A model generated the notes under the pieces. It made no database searches. It was not told the DNA's origin and saw only the letters and a program-made list of their open reading frames with translations. Position numbers and translations under genes: made by a program. Shown in pieces: positions 36,514-44,357 of a stretch of 55,381 bases of DNA (positions are counted from its first letter, which is position 1; the number at the start of each line of letters is the position of its first letter). The DNA lies in contig CALJKR010000025.1 in assembly GCA_937974555.1 (NCBI GenBank), positions 1 to 55,381 of the forward strand, read 5' to 3'. The stretch is from an uncultured Flavobacteriales bacterium. GTDB lineage: Bacteria > Bacteroidota > Bacteroidia > Flavobacteriales_D > Sanyastnellaceae.

Positions 36514-38448
36514 ATGTGCGGAATTTTTGGTATAATCTCTATAGTTGAAGATGCACATCAGGTGCAGCGTGCGCAAGCTGATTGGACATCATTGATGGAA
36601 AGTTCCATTTCTCGCGGTAAGGATTCATCTGGAAGTATTTTCTTTGATTATCAGCAAAAGCGAATAGAAGTCATCAAGGGCAATGTGTCCATCGCAGAAT
36701 TGAAGAAGGACAATCGTTGGAAAAGTGCTTGGGAAAGAGGGAGAAGAGGAAATAGATTCTTGGCTATGGGCCATACGCGTCTGGTTACCAATGGTTCTCA
36801 AATGGAGAATCAGAATAACCAACCGGTGATATTGGACAATCAATTCCTTTTGCACAATGGTATTGTGGTCAATCACGAGAAGTTGTGGAGTGATCATCCG
36901 CAATTGCATCGCTCTTTTGAAATTGATTCTGAAATTATCTTGGCTTTGATTCAGGCTAATCTTGATCAAGGCATTGAGGTGGCGGTGAAGGAGACCAATG
37001 CAAAGCTTCAAGGCACCTATTCCTACGCTTGTCTATTGCCTAATTACGGGAAACTGATATTGTCCTCCAACAACGGATCTTTGTTTGTTTTTAAAAACAA
37101 CCATGTGATTGCTTTCGCGAGTGAAAGAATTTTTTTAGAGCGATTGTCATTGGTTCATGGTACGGGGGATATTCAACAAATCAAGGACGGAAATTCTCTT
37201 GAGATTCCCATTTGCAGGGAGAATGAAATAGGAAGTTTTGAGGTGGTGTTGAGTGAGGTGGAGGGATTGGAACACGTTAAAGTTTTGGACTCAAGTGCTT
37301 TTGCTCACACCCAGTATGCCGCTGAAAGAAGGTTATTGGAGTTCAATTGGCAAGAGATTAGCGCACTGAAACGTTGTTCACGTTGTGTATTGCCTGAGAC
37401 TTTTCCTTTCATTGCATTTGACGCGGAGGGCATATGTAATTATTGTCATTCCAGTAAACCAATTCAGGTGAAGGGAGATTTGAAGGATCTAGCATCGGCG
37501 ATTCAACCTTTTATTAAAAGAGACAATGACAACTGTATTGTGCCACTGAGTGGAGGAAGAGACAGCATCTTCTCTCTCCATTTGGTCAAAGAGGTCATGG
37601 GCTTGAAACCTGTAACCATGACCTATGATTGGGGAATGGTCACAGACTTGGCCAGAAGAAATATTGCACGGGCCTGCGGAGAGATGGGTGTTGAGAATGT
37701 CATCTTTGCAGCAGATTCGGAATTTAAAAGAAGAAACATCCGCTTGAATTTAGAAGCTTGGTTAAAGAATCCCCATTTGGGTATGGTTCCTTTGTTCATG
37801 GCGGGAGATAAATACTTCTTCCATTTTTGTAAGGAACTACAAAATAATTTGGGCGTAGATTTAAATATTTGGGGCGCACATCAATACGAGAATACAGATT
37901 TTAAAGTTGGATTTGCCGGTGTAAGTCCCAATTTTCAAAAGGAAAAAATTTACTCGCTTTCCTTGCAACAGAAACTGCATTTGATGGGATTTGTCGGCAA
38001 ACAATTTCTCTCTAATCCCGCTTACTTTAATTCATCCTTGATGGATACCTTGGGGGCATACAAAGCCAGGGACCAATTTAATTTCAATGGACATTTTCAA
38101 ATATTTGATTACTTCGATTGGGATGAAAAAGTGATTTTGGATACCATCGAAAGCAAGTACGGATGGGAGAGGGCCATCGACTCAGATTCAACTTGGCGGA
38201 TTGGAGATGGTACCACAAGTTTCTACAATTACATATACTTTGTCGTGGCAGGATTTTCAGAGGTGGAGACATTCAGAAGCAATCAAATCAGAAGCGGTAA
38301 ATTAACCAGAGAAGAAGCCATGAAACGCATTGAGCAAGAAAATCATCCGCGTTTTGAATCCATCAAATGGTATTTGCACATGATTGGATTGGATTTTGAA
38401 ACTGTGATCAAGCGAATTAATTCCATTCCCAAATTGTATCGAAAATGA
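36514..38448 (+). CDS. Class II glutaminase fused to WbpG/WbuX-like sugar amidotransferase
   Basis: A 644-residue two-domain enzyme. Residues 1 to about 240 are an Ntn-type (class II) glutamine amidotransferase with all key residues: Cys2 in MCGIFGI, R34 in SRGKDSSG, H87-T88-R89, N115-G116 in LLHNG, D138. Residues about 285-644 are a PP-loop sugar amidotransferase with likely zinc pairs C288xxC291 and C308xxC311 and PP-loop SGGRDS at 346-351. The outline recalls asparagine synthetase, but the second half resembles WbpG/PseA. It should make its own ammonia from glutamine, yet it is ATGA-coupled to hisH-hisF-like genes. Stand-alone WbpG relatives are about 370-380 residues, so the fusion nearly doubles the size. 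Confidence 0.86.
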   Translation: MCGIFGIISIVEDAHQVQRAQADWTSLMESSISRGKDSSGSIFFDYQQKRIEVIKGNVSIAELKKDNRWKSAWERGRRGNRFLAMGHTRLVTNGSQMENQNNQPVILDNQFLLHNGIVVNHEKLWSDHPQLHRSFEIDSEIILALIQANLDQGIEVAVKETNAKLQGTYSYACLLPNYGKLILSSNNGSLFVFKNNHVIAFASERIFLERLSLVHGTGDIQQIKDGNSLEIPICRENEIGSFEVVLSEVEGLEHVKVLDSSAFAHTQYAAERRLLEFNWQEISALKRCSRCVLPETFPFIAFDAEGICNYCHSSKPIQVKGDLKDLASAIQPFIKRDNDNCIVPLSGGRDSIFSLHLVKEVMGLKPVTMTYDWGMVTDLARRNIARACGEMGVENVIFAADSEFKRRNIRLNLEAWLKNPHLGMVPLFMAGDKYFFHFCKELQNNLGVDLNIWGAHQYENTDFKVGFAGVSPNFQKEKIYSLSLQQKLHLMGFVGKQFLSNPAYFNSSLMDTLGAYKARDQFNFNGHFQIFDYFDWDEKVILDTIESKYGWERAIDSDSTWRIGDGTTSFYNYIYFVVAGFSEVETFRSNQIRSGKLTREEAMKRIEQENHPRFESIKWYLHMIGLDFETVIKRINSIPKLYRK

Positions 38449-39056
38449 AAGTAGGTATTGTACAATATGGCAATGGCAATGTGCACGCTGTAATGCGCGC
38501 TTTGGAGCGATGTGGCGTTAATGGTTGCTTGGTTTCTTCTCCCGATCAAATGCAGGGTTGTGATTTTTTAATTTTCCCAGGTGTAGGACATTTTCAAAAT
38601 GCCATGACCTATTTACGGGATGGGCAGTGGATTGAGGCGTTGGAGAATTTTGCTTTGAATGAAAAGAAACCATTCTTGGGAATTTGTCTGGGCATGCAGT
38701 TGCTTGCAGATTCGAGCGAAGAGGGGAACGTGAAGGGATTGGGTTGGATTCATGGACAAGTAATAAAAATGCAAAAGGATTCCTTGGATATCAAGATTCC
38801 ACACATGGGATGGAATCAATTGCGAAACCAAAAAGGTGGAATTTTAAAAGAAGTATCTTCTGAGGATTTCTTTTATTTTACCCACAGTTATCATTGGTCA
38901 GGAGTTGCTGAAGACGAGATATTGTGTACAACCCATTATGGAAGAGAGATGATAACGGGAGTGCGCAAAGGAAATATTTGGGGGGTTCAATTTCATCCAG
39001 AGAAAAGCTATGAAGCAGGACAGAAAATCTTTCGATCATTTTTAAACCTGGATTAA
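38445..39056 (+). CDS. hisH: HisH-like glutaminase for sugar amidation
   Basis: A 203-residue class I glutamine amidotransferase of the HisH type. It opens MKVGIVQYGNGNVHAVMRAL; the catalytic Cys lies in FLGICLGMQLL and the His-Glu pair in VQFHPEKS, with the HisH-type HMGWN and FYFTHSYHW stretches. The full triad predicts activity. No other histidine genes are near and its HisF partner lacks the cyclase acid, so a role with the amidotransferase(s) (like WbuY/HisH2) is more likely than histidine synthesis. It overlaps the fused amidotransferase gene by ATGA and ends 1 base before hisF. Confidence 0.9.
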   Translation: MKVGIVQYGNGNVHAVMRALERCGVNGCLVSSPDQMQGCDFLIFPGVGHFQNAMTYLRDGQWIEALENFALNEKKPFLGICLGMQLLADSSEEGNVKGLGWIHGQVIKMQKDSLDIKIPHMGWNQLRNQKGGILKEVSSEDFFYFTHSYHWSGVAEDEILCTTHYGREMITGVRKGNIWGVQFHPEKSYEAGQKIFRSFLNLD

Positions 39057-39057
39057 T

Positions 39058-39819
39058 ATGTACAGACCCCGATTGATTCCCGTCTTATTGCTTCAAAAGA
39101 ATGGCCTCTACAAAAGTCAATCATTTAAAGACCACCAATATGTGGGTGATCCAATCAATGCGGTTAGAATATTTAATGATGCGCGAATTGATGAATTGGT
39201 TTTTTTGGATATCGATGCAACCCGAGAAGGAAGATGCATTGATTTGGACTGGGTCAAGAAAATAGCGGAGGAGGCCGATATGCCCTTGTCGATTGGTGGG
39301 GGAATTACCACGGTGGATCAAATGAAGTCAATCATTTCTTTGGGTGTTGAGAAGGTAATCTTGGGAACCTTGCCGATCATCAATCCCGCAGAGGTTAGAA
39401 AAGCGGTGAGCGTTTTGGGCGCCAGTTCTGTGGTGGTTTGTGTGGATGTTCGAAGAAGTGCGAATGGAAAACTGGAGGGGTTTTATAGCAATGGAAAAAA
39501 ACCAATTCCCTTGGATTTGGCCACCTATCTTAAATCGCTGGAAGAAATGGGTGTTGGAGAGATTATCATTCAGCACATCGATGCGGATGGACATCAATGT
39601 GGTTATGATCAGTCTTTGTTTGCGTCGCTGTCGGCACCATTAAATGTCCCTGTTGTGGCTTGCGGTGGGGCCAAAAGTGTGGGAGACATGATGGATTTGT
39701 ACAAAAAAACCAATGTAACAGCCATGGCTGCTGGCTCTCTGTTTGTTCACAAAGGCAAATGGCGTGCGGTTTTGATCAACTATCCAGATGAGATAGTCAA
39801 ATCAAGTTTTCTTTCCTAG
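39058..39819 (+). CDS. hisF: HisF-like barrel, cyclase-dead ammonia channel
   Basis: A 253-residue TIM barrel of the HisF family. By alignment to Thermotoga HisF numbering, Asp11 is replaced by Leu11 (PVLLLQKNG instead of the CLDVKDG type), while Asp130 remains in VVVCVDVRR. The proposed ammonia-gate residues R5, E46, K99 and E168 (E167 equivalent) are kept. Phosphate-site Asn103 is Gly. Loss of Asp11 should abolish imidazole glycerol phosphate cyclisation, so the barrel probably only passes ammonia from HisH to an amidotransferase, as suggested for WbuZ/HisF2. The residue matching was done by eye. Confidence 0.88.
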   Translation: MYRPRLIPVLLLQKNGLYKSQSFKDHQYVGDPINAVRIFNDARIDELVFLDIDATREGRCIDLDWVKKIAEEADMPLSIGGGITTVDQMKSIISLGVEKVILGTLPIINPAEVRKAVSVLGASSVVVCVDVRRSANGKLEGFYSNGKKPIPLDLATYLKSLEEMGVGEIIIQHIDADGHQCGYDQSLFASLSAPLNVPVVACGGAKSVGDMMDLYKKTNVTAMAAGSLFVHKGKWRAVLINYPDEIVKSSFLS

Positions 39820-39866
39820 TTTTAACAATCTCGCTTAAATTTACAAGGAGTAAAGCGGCGAGAAGG

Positions 39867-40916
39867 ATGTTGTCAAAATCGAAAATAGAATTTTTAAAAG
39901 CCAATCTTGCGGATGAGGAAGTCACCGTGCTGCAGGGTATGCTTCCTACAGATTTGGACAACACAAAATTGCTCTATACCAGCAATCCATTTAATGTCGA
40001 CATGGTGGATGGACACTTTGATTGCATCCTCAATTTGGGCTTGGTCAACAACACCCGTTTAATCAACAAATTTTTTATTCGCGTCAATACCAAATTGGAA
40101 ATTGGCCAATATTATTTGGGGCGGTTTGAAAGTATTCGTAATCGTTATGCGCGAAAGAAGAAAAGATTGAATCCCTTTTTGTTTGCCTTGACTTTCTTGT
40201 TTGATTTTTTGTTTTTGCGAGTGACACCCAAAGTGTGGGGATTAAAGAAGATTTATTTTTTGGTTACCCGTGGGCGCAATCGGCTGCTCTCCAAAGGGGA
40301 GGTTTTTGGGAGATTGGTGAGTTGTGGATTTGAAATTATTGAAAATCACAATGTGCAAGGAATCCATTATTTTTTGGTGAAGAAAGTATCGGAGCCCATT
40401 GTGGGAGCCAATCCAAGTTATGGTCCGTTGATTAAATTGGATCGTATTGGGAAGAATGGAAAAATGATTCAAGTGTATAAGTTCAGGACGATGCACCCAT
40501 ACGCGGAGTATCTCCAGGATTACATTTTGAAGCAAAATGGATATGCTGATACGGGCAAACCAGCCTCGGATTTTAGACTCACTTTTTATGGATCCTTCAT
40601 GAGAAGATACTGGATTGATGAACTCCCTCAATTGATTAATGTGTTCAAGGGTGAGATGAAATTGGTTGGAGTTAGACCGGTTGGCCCTCGTTATTTCCAA
40701 GATATCCCAGAAGATCTTCAAGCGCTTCGTATCAAACACAAACCCGGTTGCATTCCGCCTTATGTGGCACTGGATAGAAAAGGTGCAAAGGACGATGTGA
40801 TTCAGGCCGAGAGGGAATACTTGCTCATGAAAGAAAAATCCCCTTATACCACGGATACCAAGCTTTTTTTTATGGCATTGTTTAATATCGTTTTCAAAAG
40901 AAAGAGAAGTGCCTAA
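39867..40916 (+). CDS. Sugar-1-phosphate transferase domain with methyltransferase-like N-terminus
   Basis: A 349-residue protein. The C-terminal 160 residues match the bacterial sugar transferase (polyprenol phosphoglycosyltransferase) catalytic domain: DRIGKNGKMIQVYKFRTMH, the catalytic Asp-Glu dyad in WIDELPQLINVFKGEM and LVGVRPVGPRYF. Residues 1 to about 185 resemble the second half of a class I methyltransferase fold (DCILNLGLVNN, SKGEVFGRLVSCGFEII) and lack a glycine-rich SAM loop. The re-entrant membrane helix that normally precedes the catalytic part is not obvious; one hydrophobic stretch lies at about 105-120. It is the operon's only initiating-transferase candidate, and its last gene. 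Confidence 0.8.
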   Translation: MLSKSKIEFLKANLADEEVTVLQGMLPTDLDNTKLLYTSNPFNVDMVDGHFDCILNLGLVNNTRLINKFFIRVNTKLEIGQYYLGRFESIRNRYARKKKRLNPFLFALTFLFDFLFLRVTPKVWGLKKIYFLVTRGRNRLLSKGEVFGRLVSCGFEIIENHNVQGIHYFLVKKVSEPIVGANPSYGPLIKLDRIGKNGKMIQVYKFRTMHPYAEYLQDYILKQNGYADTGKPASDFRLTFYGSFMRRYWIDELPQLINVFKGEMKLVGVRPVGPRYFQDIPEDLQALRIKHKPGCIPPYVALDRKGAKDDVIQAEREYLLMKEKSPYTTDTKLFFMALFNIVFKRKRSA

Positions 40917-40967
40917 ATTTTGGTTGCCTATTTTAAGGATAATGAATGCAGCCATTCAGTTAAGATT

Positions 40968-40975
40968 TATATTTG
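40968..40975 (+). promoter_or_regulatory. Predicted -7 box for pdxA-rlmH
   Basis: TATATTTG matches TAnnTTTG and lies 40 bases before the pdxA ATG at 41016, in the 99-base gap after the polysaccharide operon. Confidence 0.5.
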
Positions 40976-41015
40976 TCGCAACGCAAGGGAGTAAAGCTCT
41001 GCTAAACTAAAATCA

Positions 41016-42086
41016 ATGGAAAATCGAATCAAAGTAGGAATCAGTTGTGGTGACCCCAACGGAGTAGGAATGGAGGTGGTGCTGAAGACTTTTGCTGATG
41101 CCCGCATGTTTGATTCTTTCACGCCAGTCTTGTATGCACACCCGGAGTGGGTGAAGCAAACCAAGAAGACCTTGCAATTGGAGGAGTTGATGTATTTTTC
41201 TATTTCGGCTGCCAAAGAAGCACAAGCCAAGAAGTTGAATTTGGTCAATGTCGATAAGGAAACGCCTTTCTCCATTGAATGGGGAAAAGCCGACAGCAAG
41301 GCTGGAGAATGGGCATTTAAATCTTTGGAGATGGCAGCAAGAGATCTGGCAACCAATGCCATTGATGTTTTGGTTACTGCACCCATCAACAAGGAGGTGA
41401 TACAAAGCAAGCAGTCTTCCTTTATTGGACACACAGAATATTTGGCAAAAATGGCAGGAACAGATGAGGTGTTGATGTTTTTGGTGGCCGATCAATTGCG
41501 TGTTGGAGTTGTGACAGGTCACGTTCCCATCAAGGACGTTGCCGCTTCCATTACCAAAGATAAGATTGTCAAAAAGGTCAATATGATGCGCGAATCACTG
41601 ATTCGTGATTTTGGAATCCCCAGTCCTCGAATCGCAGTGCTCGGATTAAATCCGCATGCCGGTGACAATGGTTTATTGGGTAACGAAGAGAAAGAAGTAA
41701 TCCTTCCAGCGGTTCGTGAATTACAAGAAAAAGGATTTGGTGTGTTGGGACCTTATGGTGCAGATGGTTTCTTTGGGTCAGGTGCTTTTAAAGCTTTTGA
41801 TGCCATCCTGGCCATGTACCACGATCAAGGATTGACGCCTTTTAAAACCATGGCATTCCAATCGGGAGTGAACTTCACTGCGGGCCTGCCTATCGTAAGA
41901 ACTTCACCAGATCATGGTGTGGGCTATGATATCGCTGGAAAAAATACGGCGGATGAATCGTCTTTTAGATCTTCGGTTTATGCTGCTTACGATATTCTAC
42001 AAGCGAGAAAAAATTTTCGTGAGTATGGGATGAATCCATTGCAAAAGCAAAATATCAAAGAATCAAGAGAGGACAAAAGGGAGTAA
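41016..42086 (+). CDS. pdxA: 4-hydroxythreonine-4-phosphate dehydrogenase
   Basis: A 356-residue metal- and NAD-dependent dehydrogenase of the DXP-dependent pyridoxal phosphate pathway. Diagnostic stretches are VGISCGDPNGVGMEV at the N-terminus, TAPINKEVIQ, FIGHTEYLA, VVTGHVPIKDV, LNPHAGDNGLLG and the metal/substrate region MYHDQGLTPFK followed by TSPDHGVGYDIAG. Metal-binding histidines in GHTE, NPHAG and YHDQG are present. It is followed with no gap by rlmH, so they form an operon. Confidence 0.96.
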   Translation: MENRIKVGISCGDPNGVGMEVVLKTFADARMFDSFTPVLYAHPEWVKQTKKTLQLEELMYFSISAAKEAQAKKLNLVNVDKETPFSIEWGKADSKAGEWAFKSLEMAARDLATNAIDVLVTAPINKEVIQSKQSSFIGHTEYLAKMAGTDEVLMFLVADQLRVGVVTGHVPIKDVAASITKDKIVKKVNMMRESLIRDFGIPSPRIAVLGLNPHAGDNGLLGNEEKEVILPAVRELQEKGFGVLGPYGADGFFGSGAFKAFDAILAMYHDQGLTPFKTMAFQSGVNFTAGLPIVRTSPDHGVGYDIAGKNTADESSFRSSVYAAYDILQARKNFREYGMNPLQKQNIKESREDKRE

Positions 42087-42557
42087 TTGAAAATTAAAGT
42101 TCTCAATATCGGTAAAACCAAAGCGCCATACTTGATTGCAGGCGAAGAGGAATACAAAAAGAGGCTCACGCATTATATCTCCTGCGATTGGGTTGTACTG
42201 CCTGATGTTTCTGCCAAAGGAATGTCCAAAGAGTTAATCAAAGAAAAGGAAGCACAGCTTTTTTTTAAGCACATCAAAACAGAAGACTATGTTTGGTTGC
42301 TGGATGAAAAGGGCAAGATGTTTACTTCAACCGAATGGTCGCAGCAGATTCAAAAGTTAATGAACGCGGGAACCAAGACTTGTGTGTTAATCATTGGTGG
42401 AGCTTTTGGATTTCATGAATCGGTTTACCAACGAGCCAATGCCAAGTTGTCTTTTTCAGCAATGACGTTTTCCCATGAAATGATTCGTATGTTCCTATTG
42501 GAACAATTGTATCGGTCATTCACCATTCTGAAAGGTGAATCTTACCATCACGATTGA
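42087..42557 (+). CDS. rlmH: 23S rRNA pseudouridine-1915 N3-methyltransferase
   Basis: A 156-residue SPOUT methyltransferase that methylates pseudouridine 1915 in helix 69 of 23S rRNA. It opens KIKVLNIGKTKAPYLIAG and has the knot motifs LLDEKGKMFTSTEWS, LIIGGAFGFHES and the C-terminal SFSAMTFSHEMIRMFLLEQLYRS-type run ending GESYHHD. The start is TTG at 42087, directly after the pdxA TAA; the family starts at exactly this strand and no ATG is near. The 3' end overlaps the convergent lipB by 10 bases. Confidence 0.95.
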   Translation: MKIKVLNIGKTKAPYLIAGEEEYKKRLTHYISCDWVVLPDVSAKGMSKELIKEKEAQLFFKHIKTEDYVWLLDEKGKMFTSTEWSQQIQKLMNAGTKTCVLIIGGAFGFHESVYQRANAKLSFSAMTFSHEMIRMFLLEQLYRSFTILKGESYHHD

Positions 42558-43285
42558 AATGTAATGCCAAAAAGGTGTTGGATGTGTCCCTTGAGTTTGG
42601 TTTTAACCTCTTCTAAATTCGGGGCATAACCCAATTCTTTTTCCATCGAGGTGACGGGTTTGTCACTGATGCCACAAGGAATAATGTTGGTGAAATACTG
42701 CATGTCGGGATGGACATTAAATGCAAAACCATGCAAGGTTACCCATCGGCTGCATTTCACGCCCAAGGCAGCAATTTTTCGGGCTTTAATGGGATGTGTT
42801 TCATCTAACCAAACGCCAGTTAATCCTTCGATTCTACCCGCGGTGATACCATATTCTGCGAGGGTACGAATGATGGCTTCTTCTAAAAATCGCAAGTAGA
42901 GATGGATGTCGGTAAAGAACAATTCCAAATCAAATATGGGATAGCCCACTATCTGACCAGGTCCGTGATAGGTGATATCCCCACCACGGTTGATGGGATA
43001 AAAAGCGGCATTGACCTTCTTCAACTGTTCCTCATTCAAAAGAAGATGTTTTTGATCGCCACTCTTGCCCAAGGTGTATACATGCGGGTGCTCTACAAAG
43101 AGCAAGTGATTTTCTGTATTTTCTTCGGATTCAGGATGTAGCCTTTTTTGAAGTTTGCGGTCTACAATCCGCTGAAAAAGGGTTTCCTGATAATCCCAAC
43201 TTTCTTTGTAATCTTTCTTCCCCAAATCTTCAAATCGCACCAGGCGATTTGAAGACATAGGAAGAGGAAGAATTTCTTCTGACAT
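42548..43285 (-). CDS. lipB: Octanoyl-[ACP]:protein N-octanoyltransferase
   Basis: A 245-residue enzyme that moves octanoate from acyl carrier protein to lipoyl domains before LipA adds sulfur. Family stretches are VEHPHVYTLGKSGD, RGGDITYHGPGQIVGYPI, the Lys-bearing KIAALGVKCSRW followed by HGFAFNV, and the nucleophile Cys in NIIPCGI. Length is slightly above the usual 210-220 owing to an N-terminal extension. It starts 1 base after the pgi/pmi stop, so the two are probably co-transcribed. Confidence 0.96.
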   Translation of the reverse strand: MSEEILPLPMSSNRLVRFEDLGKKDYKESWDYQETLFQRIVDRKLQKRLHPESEENTENHLLFVEHPHVYTLGKSGDQKHLLLNEEQLKKVNAAFYPINRGGDITYHGPGQIVGYPIFDLELFFTDIHLYLRFLEEAIIRTLAEYGITAGRIEGLTGVWLDETHPIKARKIAALGVKCSRWVTLHGFAFNVHPDMQYFTNIIPCGISDKPVTSMEKELGYAPNLEEVKTKLKGHIQHLFGITFQS

Positions 43286-43286
43286 A

Positions 43287-44273
43287 TTACTGCATTTTGG
43301 CCAACTCTCCTTTCAAGAAGATGATGGCGGGAATAGCTGTGGCATCTTCGTTGCGCAATTCAGCCAAATCTATGCTGATCCAATCACCCAAGTGAACCAA
43401 ATACAAGGAACGCTCGATTCTGTTTGATCCTTTGCTCCAAGCTTCTAGGATGGTATCGCATTTTTCCCCCATCAATTTTTTGCAAATTTCCATGCGCATT
43501 TGAGAGCGCTTGTGGTCGTCTTCATTGCGAATGATCACTACCGCAACGCGGTTGTCACCGCCAGTCCATCCCACCAACTCATTGTGATTCATTTCAGGGA
43601 AAACGTGGTGAGAGCAAAGCATCTTGGAGTTTTCATTGATTTGTTGTCTCCAACGAATGGTAACTCCCTCATACATCGCTTCACTATACAATACCGGAAT
43701 TCTATCTACGATTTTTTTGGCGATATCCAATGAATTGGCACGTAATTCCGCCATATTGTTGTTCATATTGGCAATGGCATTGGTAATGGAAGTTTCGAAA
43801 TCCATTCCAATGAATCCATAATTGGCCAACATGTATAATTGTTGAATGGCGCTATATCCGAACATAGATCGTGGAGGATTTCCACCTGGAATTAAAATGC
43901 AATTCAAGCCTTTCTCGGCTGCAATTTTTCCTATTTTTCCTCCGCTGGTGATACAGGCTACCTCAGCTCCTTTTGCAAAGGCTTCATCCATGGCTGCTAC
44001 TGTCTCTTCGGTGTCTCCACTGTAGCTTGAAATGATGACCAAAGTCTTTTCATTGACAAACCCGGGTAGAACGTAATCATTGGTGCAAACAATAGGAACT
44101 GCGCAGCTATCGGCTACCCATTGTGAAACGATTTTTCCACCAATGCCGCTTCCTCCCAATCCGGAGATCACGATGTTTTCAAATTTCTTGTCGGTCTTGT
44201 TCAATTTTGCCGCGCGACCGATGACCATGGCTTCTTCTAAATGCTTCGGAAAAGCTTCTACTAATGCTTTCAT
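43287..44273 (-). CDS. Bifunctional phosphoglucose/phosphomannose isomerase
   Basis: A 328-residue SIS-domain sugar isomerase that interconverts fructose-6-P with glucose-6-P and mannose-6-P. The SIS domain has GLGGSGIGGKIVSQW and SSYSGDTEETVAAMDEA; the C-terminal region has PEMNHNELVGW with catalytic Glu/His. I place the start at ATG 44273 (MKALVEAFPKH); the longer in-frame version runs through the promoter and terminator region. Mannose-6-P made here could supply GDP-mannose for gmd (inference). A -7 box lies 18 bases upstream. Confidence 0.92.
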   Translation of the reverse strand: MKALVEAFPKHLEEAMVIGRAAKLNKTDKKFENIVISGLGGSGIGGKIVSQWVADSCAVPIVCTNDYVLPGFVNEKTLVIISSYSGDTEETVAAMDEAFAKGAEVACITSGGKIGKIAAEKGLNCILIPGGNPPRSMFGYSAIQQLYMLANYGFIGMDFETSITNAIANMNNNMAELRANSLDIAKKIVDRIPVLYSEAMYEGVTIRWRQQINENSKMLCSHHVFPEMNHNELVGWTGGDNRVAVVIIRNEDDHKRSQMRMEICKKLMGEKCDTILEAWSKGSNRIERSLYLVHLGDWISIDLAELRNEDATAIPAIIFLKGELAKMQ

Positions 44274-44291
44274 TTTCTTTATTTTACTTGG

Positions 44292-44299
44292 CAAAAGTA
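44292..44299 (-). promoter_or_regulatory. Predicted -7 box for pgi/pmi-lipB
   Basis: On the minus strand TACTTTTG matches TAnnTTTG, 18 bases before the ATG at 44273 and just downstream of a terminator for the preceding gene. It supports the shorter pgi/pmi start. Confidence 0.6.
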
Positions 44300-44306
44300 C
44301 CAATAA

Positions 44307-44331
44307 AAAAAACTCCACAGGGGAGTTTTTT
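44307..44331 (-). terminator. Rho-independent terminator
   Basis: Minus strand reads AAAAAACTCC, a short loop, then GGAGTTTTTT with extra T residues. It follows the DUF3108 gene stop (44358) by 27 bases and isolates it from pgi/pmi. The stem has only four G-C pairs, but the T-run is long. Confidence 0.8.
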
Positions 44332-44357
44332 GTTATGTCAATATGAAATTCTAAAAA

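Noticed and set aside
36514..38448. Annotation as asparagine synthetase
   Set aside because: The glutaminase and PP-loop order is similar, but the second half has WbpG-type paired CxxC motifs and flanking residues, and the genomic setting is sugar modification.
38445..39819. hisH and hisF as histidine biosynthesis genes
   Set aside because: No other his genes are adjacent, the HisF copy lacks Asp11, and the pair is embedded in a glycan operon directly behind an amidotransferase.
40242..40955. 237-codon antisense open frame opposite the sugar transferase gene
   Set aside because: It lies wholly opposite a well-supported gene, shows no recognisable domain and has no promoter or coupling; it is a shadow of codon bias.
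41013..41522. Antisense open frames opposite pdxA
   Set aside because: Two overlapping frames with low-complexity, Cys/His-rich translations and no family resemblance; pdxA itself is certain.
44274..44318. N-terminal extension of the pgi/pmi protein
   Set aside because: The extra residues are encoded by the region containing a -7 box and part of the upstream terminator, and the family begins at the later Met.
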